A program made the translations under genes and the position numbers. 64,000 nt of DNA, from NCBI RefSeq assembly GCF_009389715.1, contig NC_052395.1, positions 23,144,915-23,208,914 of the forward strand. Reading direction: 5' to 3'. The stretch comes from Phoenix dactylifera. Taxonomy: Eukaryota > Streptophyta > Magnoliopsida > Arecales > Arecaceae. The notes beneath the pieces were generated by a model that worked only from the letters and a program-made list of their open reading frames with translations, ran no database searches and was not told the origin of the DNA. Positions 1 through 10,943 of this stretch are shown one piece after another. Position 1 is the stretch's first letter, and each line of letters starts with the position of its first letter.

Positions 1-508
1 TTGGAACTTGTTTTGTTATCCACTACGATATAACAAATAAGTGATTGTCCTAAGTTGGGAGTAATGCCTTACAAGCATCATACAGATTGGTGGGCAATCT
101 AATGTTTTCTGGCCTATATTTGGATAAAGCCCTTGCTCTTTATGTTTGAAATATTGGGTGCACAAATTGTATGGGATCCACCTAATAGCAGACCATGTTT
201 TTTTGTTGATTTATCTTGACCACATTGACAGGGATAAACTTCTTACTATGCGAACCGCGCATTTCTCCTTAACAAATGCTATGTTGGAAAATTCCTGGCT
301 GCTTGCACTTTAGGCACATAGTTTTACTTTGCCAATGCTCGAATGCAGATCAAATTATAATTTGCAAAATCTAAATTTAACTAGGGTAGAATTATTATGT
401 TGCTTGATTCATGATTTATACTTATTTTGGTGCCGAAAGACTTGGAGTGTTTCTTTTCTTCTTTTTTTTTCTTTTTTTTTCCAGTTTACAAAACAGATCG
501 ACCTGCTA
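1..508 (+). other. 3' flank of a CRK copy left of the window
   Basis: No coding region. The sequence closely follows the DNA downstream of CRK-1 (about 19170-19700) and CRK-4 (about 42030-42560): the same words occur in the same order, such as a 'gttatccact' stretch, 'gtaatg.cttacaa', and later 'aaatctaaatttaactaggg'. I infer that another CRK copy ends just left of position 1 and that the duplicated unit includes its 3' flank. The open frame at 329-616 is a by-product of T-rich DNA. Confidence 0.7.
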
Positions 509-886
509 CTCAATGTAAATACCTCATGGATGACGAATCTCTTAGATCATAGTTTGTTCATTATAAATTTTTATTTAGTAATTGTGACTATGATTGAAAC
601 CAATATACCAATATAATAAATTTAATGAATTTGAACATCATTTGTTGTCTTAGTATAATCCACACAAGTAGCTTATAACCTACATGATGCACAGGTGCTC
701 AATGTAAATACCTCATGGATGACGAATCTCTTAAATCATAGTTTGTTAATTATAAATTTTTATTTAGTAATTGTGACTATGATTGAAACCAATATACCAA
801 TATAATAAATTTAATGAATTTGAACATCATTTGTCGTCTTAGTATAATCCACACAAGTAGCTTATAACCTGCACGATGCGCGGGTG
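509..886. repeat. 189-bp tandem duplication, two copies
   Basis: Copy 1 is 509-697 and copy 2 is 698-886; both start with 'ctcaatgtaaatacctcatg' and differ at only a few bases. The unit is a younger version of the degenerate array found downstream of CRK-1 (about 19650-20170). Confidence 0.9.
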
Positions 887-945
887 CCGTTTTTTCTTCT
901 TTTCTAAATTTATTATATTTTGTTTATCTATTTCATTATATTCAT

Positions 946-950
<5 letters not shown>

Positions 951-1002
<52 letters not shown>
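951..1002. repeat. (AT)n microsatellite
   Basis: About 26 uninterrupted AT units. The small open frame across it encodes only alternating Ile/Tyr and is not a gene. Confidence 0.95.
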
Positions 1003-1006
<4 letters not shown>

Positions 1007-1734
1007 AAAATAATTAGAAAAACGGAAAAAGAAACTGCACCTCCTGCGTCATATGAATTAAACGCTAGTTTTGTTTTTCTAAATTCGGTGTTTCCCAAAC
1101 CACGTTTCTTGATACAGTTATGGATGACAGGTTGTTATATTTAATTATTGCTAATTTAGATTTTTTTAATATTTTTATATTTTATTGTTGAGAAGTTGGA
1201 GGGATATTTGAACTCAGCCCGCCAGTGTTGAATCGTTCAAATCGGCATCCATCCGCCGGCACCTCTCTTTCATTTATCTTTTTGATTAAGAAAAGTGTAT
1301 CCATGGTCGTCCATGGTCGACTTAAGTTGTCGGTTAACGCACTTGCATATTTTTTTACATAAAATTGATCCAAAGCCTTTAGAAACTTTCATTACTGATA
1401 TTTAATGAACATAGAAATGATGCTGGCGGTGTAAATTGATGTTCACCATATTGGACCGTTGGACGTCTTAATCTTGGTTATTTTTATAAAATACCAGAAT
1501 CAGGTTATCAATAGCCCCACCAAATTTGGCAAGTTCAAAGTCTTATCTTGTCCGGTGTTCATATTTTCCGATCTAATTCCTAACCATTTAATGTACGTTT
1601 TGAAAGGAAAAAAATTGACGACCTTTGATGCTAATAAGCAGCGGTAAATGTATCGGATGTCGTAGGATTTCATCATCAGCACCGGAAAATCGTCCATCTA
1701 AAATCTGAAAAATATTTTACAACCCACTTTATTT
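1003..1734. other. intergenic, no gene recognised
   Basis: AT-rich sequence with short non-conserved open frames on both strands. PPR homology on the minus strand stops near 1735 and I see no further exon-like sequence below it. Confidence 0.6.
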
Positions 1735-1929
1735 TCAACTTTCATGTTCCTGATCAAAGCGTCCACGAACATTCTTCTCGTATCTTGATATTATCGCTGT
1801 CGATGACACCACATCCTTGGTCTCTATACGCGGAAGAGTTTTCTCGGCTTCATTCAAGCTTCCGAAGCTTGAATACATCCGAATCAACGAATTGCTCACT
1901 GAAACATCAACATCAAACCTCTTCTTTAC
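1735..1929 (-). pseudogene. PPR pseudogene, 3' segment
   Basis: The minus strand from 1929 translates to KKRFDVDVSVSNSLIRMYSS followed by FGSLNEAEKTLPRIETKDVV, a typical PPR helix pair (the family reads NSLI.MYS..G.L.EAEKVF.RIETKDVVSW). It continues the reading that stops at position 8261, so it is the downstream part of the same pseudogene, separated by the LINE. The 15 bases 1915-1929 are one copy of the LINE target-site duplication and belong to this coding sequence. PPR similarity fades below about 1735. Confidence 0.85.
1915..1929. repeat. LINE target-site duplication, 5' copy
   Basis: aaacctcttctttac is repeated exactly at 8246-8260 after the LINE A-tail. Confidence 0.9.
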
Positions 1930-1974
1930 GGGGACTCACAGGGGAGTTTCATCAAACGGGTGGGGGGGTGAGAG

Positions 1975-4096
1975 ATGGCCTCACCCGGAGAAGGAAGACC
2001 GACGACGCTAGTGCCGGGGAAGTCTGTGGGTTCAAGTAACCCTCTCCCCGGTGGTGCAACGAAGACTCCATCGTGGGCGGAGGCGACGAAGGGGACGCCG
2101 AGACAGCCTGTTTAGACCAATCACCGGATCTCTGCCCGTGAGCTGGCGACGCTTCAGAGGTGTTTCACTGAGGTCGTGGAGATTCCGGAGGAGGAGCTGG
2201 AGGGGACCAGGGCAATATGGAGGAGCTCGACAGTCTTAGTGCGAAGCTTGGGAAGGAGCGTATCGGCGGAATGGGTGGTGACGGAGTTCCGACGAGTGGG
2301 GAAACTGGAGTATAATGTGGAGTGTTTCCCTCTTCTGGAAGGCTACATTGCGATGAAGTTTGCCAATGAACAAGATCGGAAGGCCGCATTGCTGAATGGT
2401 CCCTAGATGGTGGCAGGCCAGCTGCTCGCCGTGGATCAGTGGTGGCCCAACTTCGTGCCGGGCGCGGGTGGAGTGGGGAGAGTGGTGGTCTGGCTTTGGT
2501 TGTCGGGGCTACCACTGGATTATTGGAAGTCGATCACCATTCTTCGGATTGCGGCGGCGGCGGGTAACCCGCTGGCGGTGGATGGTATCACAGAGCAGGG
2601 GCGGCGGTTCAGCTATGCCAGGGTGAAGGTGGAGGTGGATTGCTCAGCCCCTCTCAAGCCGGGGACCTTTGTGATGGGACGATCGAATGGGAGTGAGGCG
2701 AGATTCTGGCAGGGGTTTGTTTATGAGAACCTGCCTGCTCCGTATTCCAAGTGTGGGAGAATCGGCCATTTGGGGATGGAATGTAGGATGTCCATCCCAG
2801 TGATGATGGAGGCGGAGGAAGTGGAGCGGCGTCGGAAAGAAAAAATGCCAGCTGAGGGAGACGCTCCGAAGATCCCAATGCAAGAGGATGTGGAGGGAGC
2901 AGCGCCGGAGGAGCAAGCAGTATTCGGCCCTTGGATGGTGACGAGTCGGATTTGGCATCAGCGGGCAGCCAAACCGGCCGCAAGGAGGAAGGTGACGTCC
3001 AAGTCTGTGGTGAGCCAGGATCTGACACCAACACCCCCACGTACAGATCCGAGTTCAAAGGGTGATAAGTCAGCTACCAGTGTCTCTCCGATTGACCTTA
3101 GGGGCTGGAAGAAACCCTCGAAGGCCGCTCGGAGGAAAACACCGGAGAAGGATGTGGCGATGGCTGGATCGGGCACACATTGGGGGGGGGGGTCTCAGCC
3201 AACCCGGTGCTGGCATCGAGTTATGCGCCGAGTCGAGCACTAGGCCGGACTCGGGTGGGCTCAAACCGATTTCTGGTCGAGCCGATGGGGGGCCCAAGCC
3301 TATCATTGCAAGGCGCGCGGGTGGACCGGGCCTCAGTCTACGGAAGAGATCGAGGAGCCCTTCCAAGCACCCTTTAGGTTGGAGCCCGATGGAGGTGGGA
3401 TTGGTTCACTTGGTGGGGAGCATACCAAGTTCATCGGGGATGCCGAGGAGGTCGATGGGTGGCGTTCACCGGAGGAGCAAGAGCTCCCCTCCACCATTGT
3501 CGGCGTTGCGTGGCAGACCGCCTCGGGTAGAGTCGGTGAGCTGAGGCGTCGGCCATCCTCGCTTGCCGGGGGAGGGTGAAGGATCATGGTAAGGCACGGC
3601 TGACCCGGGTGGTATCGGCGGCGGCTTCCCTATCGGAGCTGGGGGTTGCGGCGGCAATGTCGGAAGCTAGCGGCGGAGCGGTGGTGGCGCAGAGTGAAGC
3701 GGCTGGGGTAGTCACGAGCATCGGTGCCAGTAAAAGCTCTCTTTTCCCGGCTGAACTGAATCAGGTGCTGAATGGTGTGCCGTGCCATTTGGCACAGGGT
3801 CACAGTGTTACAGCGAGGGCTTGGAATGTGCTGCTATCCGGGGACTCCAACATTGCCATGGCTGATGGTGTGCAGTAGAGGGAACCGAAGGTTGCAGGGG
3901 AGGAAACTGTAGCCTCAGCGTGCCATTTGGCACAGACCAATAGTGAAGTACACAACCAAGTTATGCTCCAACTGCTGGCCTCAGTAAAGGGAGTACAGGC
4001 CAATGGTGGGGTGAGTGAAGGTGAGGTGAATTCGGAGGAATATTGTAGGTGTGGTCCCAGGGAGCTGGGCCGTGCCAATCCATCAAGTGACACATG
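1975..4096 (+). pseudogene. LINE ORF1 (DUF4283, zinc knuckle), broken
   Basis: It begins MASPGEGRPTTLVPGKSVGS at 1975. The segment around 2150-2640 resembles the DUF4283 RNA-binding domain of plant LINE ORF1 proteins, and 2700-2800 encodes a zinc knuckle region reading YSKCGRIGHLGMEC. A CCHC knuckle would have Cys at the first position, so the Tyr-Ser there marks a lost ligand. A TAG at 2404 interrupts the frame in GP-stop-MVAG, where the family has Trp (TGG). The downstream part is a basic, proline-rich tail with frame changes after the homopolymer G run at 3182-3191. ORF1 binds LINE RNA in intact elements. It ends near the ORF2 start. Confidence 0.75.
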
Positions 4097-7000
4097 AAGG
4101 TGCTGCTTTGGAATTGTCGTGGTGTAGGAAAACCTTCCTTTGCCCCGGTTTTTCGTAGGTTGGTGCTTCAGCACAACCTGAATATATGTATTTTATTGGA
4201 GACTCGGTTATCTGGGAGTACCTTAGAGAAGGCAAGGAGGGCGGTGCCGAGATCATGGGGATTTTACGCAGTGGAATCTCAAGGACTGTCGGAAGGTCTC
4301 ATTGTCACTTGGGCTTAGAGTGATTGTAGAATTGATATTTTCAATGTTTGCACTCAAGAGGTGATTTTGGTTATCTCGGAAGGCAACCGGAATCCATGGG
4401 TTGTCGCAGCGGTGTATGCTAGTACAGACTACATGAAGAGGAGAATTTTGTGGGAGGAGGCATCTCAATTGATTAATCAGGGCCATCCGATGTTAGTAGC
4501 AGGGGACTTCAATTGCATTACCGATCCTCAGGAGAAGATGGGTGGTAATCCCTTTACTTTTAAAAGGAAATTCCAGGAGTTTCGGGATTTCCTTGATTCG
4601 AATGGATTGGTTGACTTGGGCTACTCAGGCCCGAGGTTCACTTGGTGTAATAATTAGTAGGGGCAGGCCCGAGTTTGGGAGAGACTGGATAGAGCTTATG
4701 CTACGGCAGGATGGGTTCAATGCTTTCCAGATTATCATGTCAGATACTTGTCAAGGATTGCGTCGGACCATTATCCATTACTGGTGAGTACAGAGACACT
4801 TATTCCTGTTCGCTCTCTTTTAGATTTGAGAAGCTCAGGCTTTGTTACCCGCAGTCTTGGGAGATGATTAGGGAGGATTGGAGTATGCTAGTCAGGGGAG
4901 ATGCCATGTATCGTGTATCCCGGAGATTGGAATTGACTTCTAGACGGTTGAGGAGGTGGAACCGTGAGGAGGTGGGGAATATTTTCAGGAGGATTGAGGG
5001 TTTGGAGGAGGCCATTACTAGATTATAGTCTCAGGAGGTCCAGAGTGGAGGCTTATCGGAGGTGGAGTTGGGGGAGCTCAGATCACACTTGGCACTACAT
5101 GATTCGCTCCTTAGACAGCAAGAGATATTTTGGAGACAGAAGTCGAGGGTTCAGTAAATTCTGGAAGGGGATCGGAACACCACATTCTTTCATCAAGCTA
5201 CAGTAATTAGGAGGCATCAGAACAGGATCATAGCTATCAGGGATGAGGATGGGCAGTTGACGGAAGACCCGGACATGATTCGGAGGATTGTGGAGAGCTT
5301 CTTCAGAGCTAGATGGATAGAGCAGACAGGGGGTGGGAGCCCAGTGGATATCCCGATGCCTCAGATTTGGGTGTCGGAGGAGGAGACCGCAGCACTGATC
5401 AGGCTGGTATCGGAGAGGGAGATTAGAGAGACAGTTTGGTCCCTTGAAGGGGACAAGGCTCCGAAGCTGGATGGTTTTCCTTCGGTGTTTTTCAAGAAGT
5501 ATTGGGCGATTGTGGGACAGGAGGTGATGGAGGCTATACAACAATTTTTTAGTACATATACGATGTTGAGGGACTGGCAGAAGACATTTATCACATTGAT
5601 ACCGAAACAGCAGGATGATACTGAGCCGGGACATTTCTGGCCAATTAGCCTATGCTCGACTTTGTACAAGGCTACGACGAAGATACTTGCCGTCAGGTTG
5701 AGGGACATCCTCCCGAGGTTGATCAGTCCAGAGCAGGGAGCTTTCTTGGGAGGGTGGAGTATTACAGACAATGTGCTTATTGCCCAGAAGTTTATGTTTG
5801 ATTTTCATAGGGCTCTGATGAGGAGGAGCTTGATGGGGATCAAGCTTAACATGGAGCGGGCCTATGATAGGATGAGATAGGACTTTGTGCAGCAGTCCTT
5901 GCAGGGATTTGGATTTCTCGAGATATGGATTAGCTGGGTGATGGATTGTGTGCGGTGTCTCTCTTTCGCCATCTTGGTGAATGGTACTCCATCCCGTTTC
6001 TTTGAGTCTCCTGGAGGTTTGCACCAGGGTAGCCCTCTCTCTCCTTTGCTCTTCATTATTTGTGCAGATGCGCTCTCTAGATCTCTTAGACATGTTGTGA
6101 CCACATAGGAGTTAGAGGCTTATAGGCCGATGGAGGGGGTTGTGCCGATCTCTCATATGCTTTTCGCTGATGATTGTTTATTGTTGTCCCGATCGACTCG
6201 ACAGGCCGCGCAGGTCATCTGCAGGATTCTACGGGACTACTGTGCAGTGTCGGAGCAATGTGTCAATTTGTCCAAATCAGCGATATGTTTTAGTCCGAAG
6301 ATGAGGTTGCCAGTGAAGAATTCTATTTTGGAGATTCTGGGGGTGGGGGAGCAGGTGGGCACATTGACATACTTAGGGATTCCACTCTCGGATCAGCGGT
6401 TTCACGGTAGGGACTGTACCTTTCTGGAGTGTAGTATTAGACATAGACTGGAGGGCTGGCAGAGGCACACACTATTGATGATGGGGAGGATCACTTTGGT
6501 CCGGTCAGTACTATCGTCGATTTCGATTTACTTCCTCTCCAACTCTCTTATCCCAGTGGAGGTTCTGAGAACTATTGAGCAGCTCTTCAGGAACTTCATC
6601 TCGGGGGGGAGTAGTGGTAGAGGCGGTATCCACTTGGTGGCATGGGAGGTGGTGTGCCAGCTGACCAGGGTTGGAGGATTGGGAGTGCAGTCCTTGGTGG
6701 TGAGGCGGGAGGCTCTAGCAGCACGTCATGTAGGTAGATTAATGCTAGAGCCTGTGGTCCTCATTGATGAGGGCCAAGTATAGGGCCTTGGCTCCGGGAA
6801 TACGGGCAGGATGGCACCACTCGCCGGTCTGGTGGGAGATATGCGCCAGGGCCATGTAGGTGCTTCCGGAGATTAGATGGTCTATTGGGGACGGACGGTC
6901 GATCGATGTTTTGGCGGATAGTTGGGTGACTGAGCAGTCGATTAGTCGTCTGCCGTCCCTGGTGGATTCGACGAGGTTGGATGGATACAGAGTCTATGAT

Positions 7001-8100
7001 TTATTTGACCCTGTTAGGGGTCAGTGGAGGGAGGGGCTGATTCGGGAGGCATTCGGAGAGTAGTTGGCAGAGTTGATTCTGGCACTACCGATTTCATTTC
7101 GGAAGGAGTCGGACAGGCTAGTGTGGAGGGCGTCGGGACGGATGTGGGTACGAGCTAAGGATCTTCTTCCCATGTTCAGTAGGGAGTCAGGATGGCAGAT
7201 AGAGAGAGGATGGATTTGGAGGATGCAGATTCACCCGCATGTGGCGCTCTTCATCTAGAAGGTGGCATGGGGATGCCTACCTACCAGAAGTTTACTAGTC
7301 CGGCGAGGAGTGCGGATCACGCAATGCTGTGTGGTGTGTATGGAGGTAGAGGAGACTATTGATCATGTTCTTGTGAAGTGCCCGAGGACGAGAGAGATTT
7401 GGAGTAGATCACCGGTCCCCTTGCCCCAGTCAGTGGAGCCGGCACAGGACCTGATTCTTTTATTGAGAGTATCCATGCGAAGCCCTAGATCTTGAGAGGA
7501 GGGCATTTTCAGAGCATACCTGGCTTACCATATTTGGTTGGACAGGAATGCTGGCATTTTTGAGGGTAGGAGGATGTTACCAAGAATGGTGGTTAATAGA
7601 GCTATATTACAGTCTGGAGAGGTTACTGCAGGCTCTGCGTTACTCACTGTTGAGATGGCTAGGGACATCTGGGGCACTTTATCCGCTGTCACAGCGCCCA
7701 GGTTTGCCCTCGTTTCTTGGATGCCCCCTCCCCTTGGTCATCTCAAAGTGAATTTCAACGGGAGCATGTTGAGGGATGGTGTATCTGGAGGGATTGGATT
7801 TGTAATCAGAGACTCTTGGGCAAGTTGGTGGCAGCAGGGGGTCAACGCACAACGGGACTTATAGTTCTTGGGGTAGAGCTTCGAGCTGCATGGAAAGGGT
7901 TGTCATTTGCGAGGAGAGTCCTCAATGCCGAGTGGGTGCTTCTTGAAGGAGATTCCTCTGTGGAGGTTGACTGGATCCGAGGTATGGATAGATATGGGAT
8001 GGCCATCCCCTCATTAGAGAGACTCGACGACTGGCTCAGGAGTTGGGTGGCTTACAGGCAGCACACGTATTTCGAAAAGCGAATAGGACAGTAGACTAGG
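4094..8100 (+). pseudogene. LINE ORF2 (endonuclease, RT, RNase H), broken
   Basis: The ORF2 start is ATG 4094 (MKVLLWNCRGVGKPSF), an APE-type endonuclease N-terminus. 4480-4660 carries AGDFNCI and a later GPRFTWCNN, both endonuclease motifs. RT runs about 5440-6350, with GDKAPKLDGFP, the LH/QGSPLSP-like LHQGSPLSPLLF at 6021-6056, and FADD at about 6163. The zf-RVT region is about 7230-7400 (AWGCLPTRSLLVRRG, then C..C...ETIDHVL.KCP). The RNase H region is about 7720-8080 (KVNFNGS, GGIGFVIRD). In-frame stops occur at about 4318, 4657, 5880, 6108, 6783, 7063, 7258 and 7497, with a few frameshifts. It encodes no functional protein. Confidence 0.85.
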
Positions 8101-8245
8101 TCGTCTGCTTCGTCGCCTGGCACTCCGGAGAGTTTCTTTGGACATCTATAGAAAATATTCCTTCTACTTTGTACTCTTTACTTTCTCATGATCTGGCAGG
8201 ATATACTCATTTTAGAGCTATATAATTTGCTGCTTTGACCCAAAA

Positions 8246-8260
8246 AAACCTCTTCTTTAC
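8246..8260. repeat. LINE target-site duplication, 3' copy
   Basis: Exact copy of 1915-1929. Its first three A bases are shared with the LINE A-tail. Confidence 0.9.
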
Positions 8261-9218
8261 CACAACCATGAATCTCCTTTGCTAACCTCTTATCACACAC
8301 CGACCCAGAAGCACAGATAACACTTCTCGTTGTCATCAACTCCGGCTCAAATGAAATATCATGCATTATTAAGAACAATATCAACTCTTCAAAACGCTCC
8401 CCATTCTCAAGATACCCAAAAATCATGCCATTCCACAAGATGCAATCCTTCATTGGCATTTCGTCAAACACTTTCCGAGCACAGTGAACTTCACCGCACC
8501 TTCTACACATCGCGACCGGAGAATTCCAAACATCTGTTTCCAACCCGAAACCTAATCTAATCACATGAGCATGGATCTCTCTCTTCCTCATCAAATCCAG
8601 GACACCGCTGCAAGACCTGAGGACGCACGGAAAAGTATATGGACACCGCTGCAAGACCTGAGGACGCACGGAAAAGTATATGGACACCGCTGCAAGACCT
8701 GAGGACGCACGGAAAAGTATATATGTCCAACCTGATATCGTTGCCGGCCCACAGCATCCGTTGGTACAAATCCAGGGCATCATCCAAGAAACCATTTTCC
8801 CCATACCCGCCGACCATCACGTTCCGAGAGAAGACGTCCCAGTCGACCATTTTGCCGAACACCGGCATTTCCGAGACGGACGCTTGGGTGGGCGTTGAAG
8901 GAGAAGATGTAGGAGATTGAGGAAACGCTAGCGGGTGGCGGCGCACCGCAGTGACAGGCTCGGCATCCGCCTTCACCGGCGGCGGAGGGTTGGGGCTAGC
9001 GCTTTCGCCGCCCAATTTTATCTCCAGCGCCGCTCTTCTTCGAGTTCCCCATCGGGCGAGTTCTCCACCTTCCGGTTATTAGCAGGCTGAACAGCACCGG
9101 CACCGGAGACAGCGGCGGTGGAGGGCGACGGGGCGGCAGCAACGCAGAAGGGATGATTCCGATTAAAAGACAGGGAAGCTTGGACGCTAATGGCGGCGGC
9201 GGAGGTGCGAACCGAAAC
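8261..9218 (-). pseudogene. PPR pseudogene, 5' segment
   Basis: Reading the minus strand from about 9200 gives a plastid-transit-like N-terminus (VQASLSFNRNHPFCVAAAPS). PPR units follow: DVFSRNVMVGGYGENGFLDD, DIYTFPCVLRSCSG, HAHVIRLGFGLETDVWNS, GEVHCARKVFDEMPMKDCIL and KRLAKEIHG. I recall close resemblance to the chloroplast RNA-editing PPR protein of the Arabidopsis ECB2/VAC1 (At1g15510) type. Defects are a frame change with TGA near 9018, a 41-bp unit present three times (8600-8722) that shifts the frame, NSPVAMCR where family members read NALV.MY, and the LINE insertion after the IHG codons. The remaining two-thirds of a normal PPR protein is absent. Confidence 0.85.
8600..8722. repeat. 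41-bp tandem triplication inside the PPR pseudogene
   Basis: Three exact copies at 8600-8640, 8641-8681 and 8682-8722. The extra 82 bases are not a multiple of three, so they disrupt the PPR reading frame. Confidence 0.95.
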
Positions 9219-9322
9219 GTACCTTGTTAAGGGAAAGGTTAATATGGCCCGGGCTGTTCTGACTCTCACAGATCTAGCAGGACTGATCCAGTTGTTTCCA
9301 AATTGTACCTTGTTAAGGGAAA
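9219..9322. repeat. 18-bp direct repeats flanking 68 bp
   Basis: gtaccttgttaagggaaa occurs at 9219-9236 and again at 9305-9322. The 68 bases between them are unrelated to the PPR sequence. This could be a repair or duplication scar at the 5' end of the pseudogene. Confidence 0.75.
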
Positions 9323-9468
9323 AAAAATACACCTCAATAATCCCTATAGACAGAGAATTGAAATATAAGATATAGAAAATTACCAATTTTTGCCAACAAC
9401 TGCCAGGATAGACTAATTGAACATTACAAGCGGTGTATTGATACGTATGATGATTTATCCTTCAGGCT
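9323..9468. other. intergenic, left flank of the TRIM
   Basis: Short AT-rich DNA with no gene. It ends with the 5-bp TRIM target duplication aggct (9464-9468). Confidence 0.6.
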
Positions 9469-9605
9469 TGTAACAATTCAATATCTCACCCAAAATGACT
9501 AGCTGAAAAGTATTATTTGGATTCCTTGATTCTGTATAAATACCTAAAATCTACGCAGTGAATAACCGATGTAGAACTAAACATATATCTGCATGGGTCC
9601 TCACA
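9469..9605 (-). repeat. TRIM LTR (3' LTR in element orientation)
   Basis: 137 bp, TG...CA. It shares many words with the right LTR, for example 'ctcacccaaaatg.ctagc' and 'gaataaccgatgt'. Confidence 0.85.
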
Positions 9606-9748
9606 TACTTTCCCCGTTTAAGCCCAAACATCCTCGTCAAGCTAAGAGTTCAAATCTATTCAAATCTAATCACAAGCACCATGATCGGCCCATGGTCAGC
9701 TCCAATGAATCCGCCCTGCAGTATCTCCTAGTTCACATAAGTTATGGG

Positions 9749-10913
9749 TAAGGCTGCAAATGGGTTGGGTTGACTCGTGACCTGACTCGACCCGACCTGG
9801 TTAGACCTAACCCGGACCTCAATTGGAGGACCCGCGGGGCTGGGTCGGATCCTAAAATTGGACCCGTTCTATTTTCAGATCGGGTCTGGGTTTACTACAT
9901 TCAGACCCGACCTAACCCGAGTGACCCGTATATTGATTTTGTCGCAAAAAAATCCTAAGCAAAAGATTTTAATATTTTAAGAGGAAGAATTAGAGGCTTA
10001 GGGTAACCACCTGCAATGAAATAATAGTGGTTGGCTCTTATTACAAGATTACTTATAGCACCTAAAAGTGCACATACTATCTTATATCTTTATGCATGAC
10101 ACTGCCATCTTGCATGAGCATGGTTTTGTTTGTCTTGGACTCTTGTTGCTCCAAGGTTTGCTCTGTTGGACCATTGGCCTTTGGCTTGTGTATGAGAGAA
10201 GTCTATTACTGTCCTAGATGGCTCATGGCTTTAAGGGGTACCCTCCTATCTTTCTCTGCCTCAGCTATATTTTTTTCTTATTCTTTTCTATTTTTCTCTT
10301 GTTTCTTATTAGTTTCCAACTGTGATTTGCCCTGTTGGGAAGTACACACAATGTGACTTTAGTTATTTTTTTTTTTGTTTTGTTTTCGGTTTTTGGAGCA
10401 AATGAATGACTCGCTGAACAATTGACCCCTGTGACCCTATCACCTGTTACTCAGGAGAATAGGTTATTCCACAGGAATCCGGAAGGGACTTTCTTGGTGT
10501 GGTCTTTTTTGGTGTTCGTCGCACTCGCCTGCCGAAGTTGGAACGATGATCAGATAGGAAATGCTAGATTGAAGGACGAGTTTTTTGTCTCGTGTGTTGT
10601 GAACAGGGAGATAAGCGCAGTCTGGGCTGACTGGGGTGGCAAAAAAAAAGGATTGAGGATTGAGTGATGAATTGGAACCGAACAAGCGGATCCAAACTAG
10701 ACCCAAATTTTTTGGATTGGGACCGAGTTATATATGGACCCGACCCGACCCGACCCGATCCAAATGACCCGTTAGGTCTGCTGTGGATCCGATCGGACCC
10801 GACTCGATCTTCAACCGGGTCGGATCTAGGTCCAAAATTAAGATTCAAACAAGAAACCGGGTCGGGTCGGAGTCACTTAGGACCCGACTCGACCCGACCT
10901 ATTAGCAACCTTA
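9749..10913. mobile_element. hAT-type non-autonomous element inside the TRIM
   Basis: 1165 bp with imperfect terminal inverted repeats: left taaggctgcaaatgggt, right ending acctattagcaacctta. It is flanked by the 8-bp duplication gttatggg (9741-9748 and 10914-10921), the size made by hAT transposases. Both subterminal regions are packed with GACCCGA/TCGGGTC words (about 9770-9930 and 10730-10900), which could be transposase-binding clusters. The middle has only short open frames with no transposase similarity that I recognise, so it needs a transposase from elsewhere. Confidence 0.88.
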
Positions 10914-10929
10914 GTTATGGGCTGGGTCT

Positions 10930-10941
10930 GCTCCGATACCA
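10930..10941 (-). promoter_or_regulatory. TRIM primer-binding site
   Basis: gctccgatacca is the reverse complement of TGGTATCGGAGC, one base from the standard plant initiator Met-tRNA primer site TGGTATCAGAGC. It lies two bases from the right LTR. Confidence 0.85.
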
Positions 10942-10943
10942 TT

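Larger units (their letters stand above)
1930..8245 (+). mobile_element. L1-type LINE, near full length, decayed
   Basis: A non-LTR retrotransposon of about 6.3 kb bounded by perfect 15-bp target duplications (1915-1929 and 8246-8260) and ending in a short A run (8242-8248, shared with the duplication). It carries a DUF4283/zinc-knuckle ORF1 and an ORF2 with endonuclease, reverse transcriptase, zf-RVT and RNase H regions, the usual layout of plant L1 elements. Both ORFs are broken by many stops, mostly TAG, and some frameshifts, so it cannot move by itself. It was inserted into the PPR gene on the opposite strand. The 5' end seems complete because ORF1 starts about 45 bases inside the boundary. 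Confidence 0.93.
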
